Shown one piece after another: positions 58,570 to 64,000 of a stretch of 64,000 nt of DNA. A program made the position numbers and the translations under genes. The notes beneath the pieces were generated by a model that had not been told where the DNA came from, ran no database searches, and worked only from the letters and a program-made list of their open reading frames with translations. This stretch comes from Candidatus Epulonipiscium viviparus. GTDB lineage: Bacteria; Bacillota; Clostridia; Lachnospirales; Cellulosilyticaceae. The stretch's first letter is position 1. Every line of letters starts with the position of its first letter. The stretch is taken from contig NZ_CP117982.1 of assembly GCF_030708075.1 (NCBI RefSeq), forward strand, positions 2,278,732 to 2,342,731, written 5' to 3'.

Positions 58570-61500
58570 TTAATTGGTTGTAATAGTAACACCATCAGGC
58601 AATTCTCTGCCCAATGCATTCCATTCAGCTGCAGTACCTAAGAATGAAATTTCCAACGCTTCAATATTCGCGAAGACGTCATAGCCTAGGTATGTTAGCC
58701 CTGCAGGAAGCTCTAGTCGCGTAAGTGCCGTTGCCGCAAATACGTGGTCACCGATCGATGTTACAGTTGATGGAATTGTGACAGTTGCTAAATTATTACA
58801 ATATGAGAATACTCCATCTGCAATGTCAGGTAGCCCCTCTGGAAGCGTGACCTCTGTTAATGCCAGACATCCAGCGAAGGCATTGCTTCCAATGTTACTT
58901 ATATTAGCCGGGAAATCTACGGATTCGAGACTTACACAATTTTCGAATGCAGAAGTGCCAATTGTTGCCAAATTGCTGTTCAAATTTAATGTTTCTAGAT
59001 TGGAGCATCCAATGAATGCGCTGTTGCCTATGGATTCTACATTTGCCGGAATATTGAGTGTTGTTAATCCGCGGGATTCGGCAAAGGCAAAGTCACTAAT
59101 AAATGTTAGGCCCTCTGGTAAGTCAGGATCATCGAGACTGTGACAATCTGCAAATGCGTACGAATTAATAACGGTAACTCCAGGAATGTTGATTGATTCT
59201 AAGCGAGAGCATCCGTAGAAAGTGCGGTATGAAATTTGTGTGACAGACTCAGGAAGACTGATCGATGTGAGGCTACGGCAGTTGTAGAACGCGCTATCAC
59301 CAATATACTCAACGCCTGCTGGAATGTTTACTTCTGCCAACGAATAGCAGTTAACAAATGCATTGTCTCCGATATAAGTTACCGAATCCGGAATGCTAAG
59401 CTCCTTGAGTGTAGAACGATCGTAGAATGCATAGTTTCCGATGCTTGTAACAGCAACACCGTTGATTTCGGCCGGAATGTGTGCTTTAGTTATGGCCCCA
59501 TCGGTTGCTAAAATTTGCCCAGTTTGAGAATCAAATTGAATCATTCCGCCTTCGATTCCGTCAACAGTAAGCCACGCTTCTGGTCCAATTAAATCTTCTG
59601 GGTCGATCACTTCGTCGGGATCATCAGGATCTGTTGTTGCTGCAGCAGTTCGGAAAATTACTAGGGCATCGTTTGGAACGTGGATGTCAAATGAATTCCA
59701 AATATTTCGCTCGTTGCCAAAGAAGATCGTATCTAGTTTATCTAGGTTGCCAAAAACTCCGTCTGCTATTTGGGTAACTGGCCCAGAGATAATGATGGTT
59801 TCTAGCCTATCGCAGCTGTAAAATAAATCTTTGGCTAACTCGGTAACGCCTTCTGGAATCGAAATTGTTTTAATGTATGCACAGTTTTTGAATGCCGCTT
59901 CGCCAATGCTGGTGATGCCAGATGGCAAGTCTAGTTCTCTCAATTCGTCGCAGTCGTGGAATGCATATGCGCCAATTGAAGTTAATGAGGTTGGAAGCGT
60001 GATCTCTTTTAAGTTGCCGCAATTTTCGAATGCACGATCGCCAATTGTAGTAATTGTGTTAGGCAAAGTTACTTTGGAAATTCGTAGGGCCTTCGAGAAT
60101 GCGCTATCTGCTATTGCAACGACAGTTACACCGTTGATTTTTTCCGGAATAACCGCGGAGGTGACGCTCTCCTCTACTTCTGTGATCGCTCCAGTTGCTT
60201 CGTTAAATTTGATCTGACCGCCTACAACTCCTTCGATAGCAATCCAGGCATTTGGATCGATAGGCCCAGTACTGCCTACTACAACTGTTACGCTCTCTGG
60301 AATATCCACTGCTAATGCGTCCCACTCGGCTTGTGTTCCTGCATAATAGATCAGGCTCAAATTTGGAGTGGAGTCGAATGCCGCATCGCCAACTGTAACA
60401 AGTGATTTTGGCCATATCAGAGTTTCTAAACTGTCGCACTTATCAAAGGCACGCAATTTTACTTCGGTTACGCCTTCTGAGAATGTGACTTTCGTGAGCT
60501 TTGGACTAGATGCAAATGCGCTAGACTCGATTACGGTGATGCTTGCTGGGATAGTGAGCTCCACAAGCGTTGCATGCTGATAAAATGCGTTTGAATCGAT
60601 AGCAGTAACGCGTATTCCGTTGACAATTTCTGGAATATTTGCAATAGTTATGCCATCCTCAGCTGTTGTGATTACGCCGTTATCAATTTTGATTCTACCA
60701 CCCTCGATGCCTTCAACTGTTAGCCACGCATCTGGATCAATAGGCCCTTGGCTCTCATAAACTACAATTGTGTTTGAAGATAACGATACTCCCAACGAAA
60801 GCCACTCAGCTTCAGTTCCTCCAAAATATATAGTTGCCAAGTTTTCGCAGTTGGCAAAAATGTCTGCTGCAGCAGATGTGACGGATTCTGGAAGTACAAT
60901 GCTAACTAGCCCAGTACCTTTAAAGGCATTGTCCGAAATTGTGGTTACGCCATACGGGATGCGAACATTGGTTAGTGCTGTGAGATTTTCGAATGCTCCC
61001 GATCCGATTTCTAATACTGTAGCCCCATTTATTTTAGCAGGAATGTTGGCAGTTGTGATGGTATCCTGAGCATCGGTGATAGTGCCCGTGTCTTCATCAA
61101 ATTTTATGGAGCCACCCACAATGCCTGCAACATCTCGCCACGCATCTGCAGAAATTGGGTATCGCTCATAATTTATTTGTACAGAAGATGGAATGCTGAT
61201 CCCCAACGCTGACCATTGGGCTTGCGTGCCTTCAAAATATATCGTTGCTAATGAAGGGCAGTCTGCAAAGATATTGGATGCAGCAGAAGTTAATAGCGGT
61301 ATTATGGCGGTGGTCAAGTTTGGACTTGCAGCAAAAGCTGATGCGCCAACGGACTCTATACCTTGCGGAATTGTCACCTTGGTTAGTGCGCTGTTGCCAC
61401 GGAATGCGGATGCTCCGATAGCGGTAACTTTTATACCGTCAACAACTGCTGGAATGGTGCCATCTGCTATTAATGGATTTGCCGAAACGATGGTTCCGGT

Positions 61501-64000
61501 GTTTTTGTCAAATTTAACATTTTGCCCCATTACAGAATATGTTGGTTGAAGTTCATCGCTGAATGTTAGATCGTCTGGTCCATCGCTCTCTAAAATAATC
61601 GAAGCATCAAATGGAAGCGAGGCGTTGAGGGCTACCCACTCTTGCGCGGTACCTGCGTAATGCACTGTTATCTCGTTTGCCCATAACGCATCAGCGCCGA
61701 CTTGAATGCCTTTTGGTAAAATTACAGTTTCGAGTGTATTGGCATCGACGAAGAGGTTGTTAGCAAGCGATGTGACTGCAATGTTGTTGATAGTTTCTGG
61801 AATTTTGAGAGATGTTATTGTATGTTGGACAGCTGTTATTTGCCCCGTTGCTGGATTAAATTTAATTTTGCCATCTACAGCACCAGGTATTGCAATCCAA
61901 TCGTCTGGATCAATAGGTCCTAAATGTTCAAAGTACACAGTTGTAGTAGCTGCAAGTCTGGTTTTTAAGTTGTTCCACGCTTCTTCGGTTCCGGCAAAAT
62001 AAATTGTCGTTATACTCTCTGGAAATGTTGTGTTTGCGAGAGATGAAGACGTACTGATTTTATTGACGGATGCCGGAATCGCTAATTCCTCGATTGCCGT
62101 ATTGTAAAAAGCATTGAGACCGATCGAAACTAGCATCGATGGTAATTTTACTTTAGATAGATTGGTACAACCGTAGAATGTATTGGGTTCGAGAATTTGC
62201 AGTGAATCTGGAAGCGTGATGTCGGTTAGGCCGTCGCAAAACGCAAATGCTTGCTCGCCAATAGATGTTATAGAGTCTGGAAGAAGCATTGTCTTTAGCT
62301 TGTCACTATTATCATAGAAAGCTTGATGCCCGATTTTGGTTACTGTGTTTGGAAGCACAACTTCAGTGAGAGAAAAGTTCCATCTAAAAGCTGAATTGCC
62401 AATTGCGGTAACTGCAACACCGGCGATTTGACCCGGGATGGTTGCTGCAGTGATTGTGGATTCCGCAGCAGTGATTGTGCCTGACTCTTTATCAAACTTG
62501 ACTCCACCGCCTAAAATTCCTTCTACTGGATGTAGCGTATTCCATTCTTCATCTGCTGTTGTATTACCATCAAATGCCATTGCGGTTTTTACAGAGATCC
62601 CGGTATCAAACGCTAGCCATTCTGCTTTGGTACCCGCAAAATATATTGTGGAGTCGATATATGGATTCCAAAATGTAGAGAGGTCAATATCGGCGTCGGT
62701 GGATTGTAAAGTTATTTCTGTTAAAGCTTTGGATCTTGCAAACGCAAAATCGCCTATGGATTTAACGCTAGCTGGGATGGTAACATTTGTGAGAGCATCG
62801 CAAAATTGGAATGCCTCTTTACCGATTGTTGTTATGCTATCTGGCAAGGTGAGCTCCACCAAATTTGTATTGCGCTGAAATACTTCTGGACCGATAGTAG
62901 TAACGGCTATTCCGTTTAGGGCTGCAGGAATGTTGGCAATAGTGATGGAATTTTCTGCGTCGGTGATTGCGCCCGTGCTAGCGTTAAACTTAATTTTGCC
63001 ACCTTCTATGCCCGGTACTCGAACAAACTCATTGGGATCGATTGGTCCAATATTATCTGAAATTATAACAACATTATCTCGTATATCGATATTAAATAAT
63101 TTCCACTTGTCTAGAGATCCGCCATAGTAAATAGTTTGTATTGTTGTGTTGCCTTGTACAATTGAGGGAGCGATTTGTGTGACAGAATCGGGGATAATCA
63201 TGGTTTCGAGCGCTGTGTTTACAAACGCAGCTTCTCCGATTGATTGCAATCCTATAGGAAGAGCTAGTGTCGTTAGTTGAGTACAATTTTTAAAAGCGTC
63301 GTTTGCAATAGCATTAACTCGAACATCAATTGTGTTAAAGCCATCCATGAGCATAACGCCGTCTACGATAAATTCTGGGATGACTGCAGAAGTAATGGTT
63401 TCTTCTGCATCGGTAATGGTACCTGTTTTGAAATCAAACTTAATTTTGCCACCTTCTATTCCTGGTAAAGATACCCAATTTTCGGTTATTCCATAGTGGA
63501 TTGCAGTATTTTGGGGAGCAATAAGGCCGGCGTCATTCCACTCAGCTCGTGATCCTTCAAAATATATAGTCTCTAGGCTGTCGCACCCGTTGAATGCTTT
63601 TACGCCACCAGTCGTAAAAGAAGCTGGAATTGTTATTGAGGTAAGTGCTTCACAATTTGTAAATGCGCTATCTCCGATGCGAGTTATAGTATTGGGCAAT
63701 GTTATGTCCGTTACCAGCTTCGCATTGTAGAAGGCCGCCGCACCGATCTCGACGACGTCTTCACCATTAATTTGGCTAGGAATATCGGCAGAGGTGACGG
63801 TATCTTCAACATCTACAATGACTCCATTTGCAAATTTCACTCCACCACCGATCACTCCGTCAACTGTAATAAATTGAGATTCTACTGTATCATTGCAAAC
63901 AACCGTGGTGTGCGGATCAGTCGTTGCAGCAAATGAGTCCCACACTGCTTGAGTGCCTCCAAAATCGATGCGCCCGAGGTTTGGACAATTCCAAAATGAT
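58570..64000 (-). CDS. Giant BspA-like leucine-rich repeat (LRR_5) surface protein, N-terminus outside window
   Basis: C-terminal 1,809 residues; the frame stays open to the window edge (reading FWNCPNLGRIDFGGTQ before base 63945), so the GTG at 63945 is not the start. The sequence consists of about ten composite units of 120-190 residues. Each begins with a beta-rich linker (GIEGGKIKF then TITxAxIP...INGVAV), continues with 2-10 LRR_5 repeats (ITxIGxxAFxxCxxL) and usually ends TIYFxGTxAEW...GPIDPDxW. The last unit has about ten LRRs. The C-terminus ends in GVTITTN with no LPXTG, SLH or transmembrane anchor, so any anchor or signal must be N-terminal. Family members act in adhesion. Confidence 0.92.
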   Translation of the reverse strand, partial: SFWNCPNLGRIDFGGTQAVWDSFAATTDPHTTVVCNDTVESQFITVDGVIGGGVKFANGVIVDVEDTVTSADIPSQINGEDVVEIGAAAFYNAKLVTDITLPNTITRIGDSAFTNCEALTSITIPASFTTGGVKAFNGCDSLETIYFEGSRAEWNDAGLIAPQNTAIHYGITENWVSLPGIEGGKIKFDFKTGTITDAEETITSAVIPEFIVDGVMLMDGFNTIDVRVNAIANDAFKNCTQLTTLALPIGLQSIGEAAFVNTALETMIIPDSVTQIAPSIVQGNTTIQTIYYGGSLDKWKLFNIDIRDNVVIISDNIGPIDPNEFVRVPGIEGGKIKFNASTGAITDAENSITIANIPAALNGIAVTTIGPEVFQRNTNLVELTLPDSITTIGKEAFQFCDALTNVTIPASVKSIGDFAFARSKALTEITLQSTDADIDLSTFWNPYIDSTIYFAGTKAEWLAFDTGISVKTAMAFDGNTTADEEWNTLHPVEGILGGGVKFDKESGTITAAESTITAATIPGQIAGVAVTAIGNSAFRWNFSLTEVVLPNTVTKIGHQAFYDNSDKLKTMLLPDSITSIGEQAFAFCDGLTDITLPDSLQILEPNTFYGCTNLSKVKLPSMLVSIGLNAFYNTAIEELAIPASVNKISTSSSLANTTFPESITTIYFAGTEEAWNNLKTRLAATTTVYFEHLGPIDPDDWIAIPGAVDGKIKFNPATGQITAVQHTITSLKIPETINNIAVTSLANNLFVDANTLETVILPKGIQVGADALWANEITVHYAGTAQEWVALNASLPFDASIILESDGPDDLTFSDELQPTYSVMGQNVKFDKNTGTIVSANPLIADGTIPAVVDGIKVTAIGASAFRGNSALTKVTIPQGIESVGASAFAASPNLTTAIIPLLTSAASNIFADCPSLATIYFEGTQAQWSALGISIPSSVQINYERYPISADAWRDVAGIVGGSIKFDEDTGTITDAQDTITTANIPAKINGATVLEIGSGAFENLTALTNVRIPYGVTTISDNAFKGTGLVSIVLPESVTSAAADIFANCENLATIYFGGTEAEWLSLGVSLSSNTIVVYESQGPIDPDAWLTVEGIEGGRIKIDNGVITTAEDGITIANIPEIVNGIRVTAIDSNAFYQHATLVELTIPASITVIESSAFASSPKLTKVTFSEGVTEVKLRAFDKCDSLETLIWPKSLVTVGDAAFDSTPNLSLIYYAGTQAEWDALAVDIPESVTVVVGSTGPIDPNAWIAIEGVVGGQIKFNEATGAITEVEESVTSAVIPEKINGVTVVAIADSAFSKALRISKVTLPNTITTIGDRAFENCGNLKEITLPTSLTSIGAYAFHDCDELRELDLPSGITSIGEAAFKNCAYIKTISIPEGVTELAKDLFYSCDRLETIIISGPVTQIADGVFGNLDKLDTIFFGNERNIWNSFDIHVPNDALVIFRTAAATTDPDDPDEVIDPEDLIGPEAWLTVDGIEGGMIQFDSQTGQILATDGAITKAHIPAEINGVAVTSIGNYAFYDRSTLKELSIPDSVTYIGDNAFVNCYSLAEVNIPAGVEYIGDSAFYNCRSLTSISLPESVTQISYRTFYGCSRLESINIPGVTVINSYAFADCHSLDDPDLPEGLTFISDFAFAESRGLTTLNIPANVESIGNSAFIGCSNLETLNLNSNLATIGTSAFENCVSLESVDFPANISNIGSNAFAGCLALTEVTLPEGLPDIADGVFSYCNNLATVTIPSTVTSIGDHVFAATALTRLELPAGLTYLGYDVFANIEALEISFLGTAAEWNALGRELPDGVTITTN

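Noticed and set aside
58778..63468. Numerous plus-strand open frames over the repeat protein gene
   Set aside because: They are antisense, lack ribosome binding sites and recur with the repeat period.
63943..63945. GTG as the start of the giant repeat protein
   Set aside because: The frame continues upstream to the window edge with sequence that fits the repeat pattern, so the gene is truncated by the window.

Overview
The window is AT-rich DNA with purine-rich ribosome binding sites (AGGAGG, AGAAAGGA), many near-consensus vegetative promoters (TTGACA/TTGCAA, 17 bp, TATAAT/TATACT), lipobox lipoproteins, TPP riboswitches, a BspA-type leucine-rich repeat surface protein and clostridial-type gene clusters. 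This points to a low-GC Firmicute, most likely an anaerobic Clostridia-class, host- or fibre-associated bacterium; I cannot name the species. No rRNA, tRNA, CRISPR array, phage or insertion sequence was recognised.

Layout. 1-2 kb (minus): a galactose-type ABC substrate-binding lipoprotein and permease (permease cut by the window edge) with no ATPase gene between them. 2.1-17.4 kb (plus): a thiamine-centred region. It opens with a TPP riboswitch followed by thiM, a thiE-thiD fusion and tenA. Next come an orphan pair of NitT/TauT-type permeases, an SDR dehydrogenase with a split TPP-dependent transketolase, a 33-bp tandem repeat array, three tandem paralogous substrate-binding lipoproteins, a second permease pair and two unlike ATPases. 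It closes with a second TPP riboswitch plus terminator ahead of thiT. 17.5-19.7 kb: a VOC-fold protein, an AEC transporter and the biotin transporter bioY. 20-23.7 kb: a complete mglBAC-type sugar importer.

23.8-34.4 kb: molybdenum cofactor genes (a MoeA-like protein, moeA, moaC, mobB, moaA, a MOSC-MogA fusion and, convergently, mobA). They are followed by a three-gene nitrate reductase-like molybdoenzyme (Mo subunit, four-cluster ferredoxin subunit, FAD subunit) and a TehA/SLAC1-family channel. 34.5-37 kb: a LacI regulator divergent from a GH125 alpha-mannosidase. 37-45.3 kb (minus): a glycerol-type operon read from one consensus promoter. Its order is GlpA-like FAD dehydrogenase with [2Fe-2S] domain, a second FAD oxidoreductase, DUF1667, an FGGY kinase, an alkyl-DHAP-synthase-like FAD oxidase, a cysteine-poor unknown protein and a DeoR/GlpR regulator. 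45.4-48.7 kb (minus): a secreted acidic protein, a GH10-like hydrolase and msrA.

48.8-58.5 kb (plus): a UroD/MtaA-family methyltransferase with a GH29 fucosidase, then argG-argH behind an unusual promoter/hairpin/Shine-Dalgarno element, then a cystine-use module (symporter, thiol-disulfide reductase, cysteine desulfidase). 58.6-64 kb (minus): the C-terminal 1,809 residues of a giant BspA-like repeat protein that runs off the window.

The least ordinary parts are these. The two ATPases carry complementary active-site losses, which predicts a heterodimeric importer motor with one consensus and one degenerate ATP site. It appears to serve three mosaic binding proteins and possibly two permease pairs. 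The 33-bp array has a higher-order repeat structure. The glycerol-type operon has an ether-lipid-synthase-like oxidase and a kinase lacking a key glycerol-binding glutamate. The argG leader has a Shine-Dalgarno that is the 3' arm of a terminator formed only on read-through RNA.
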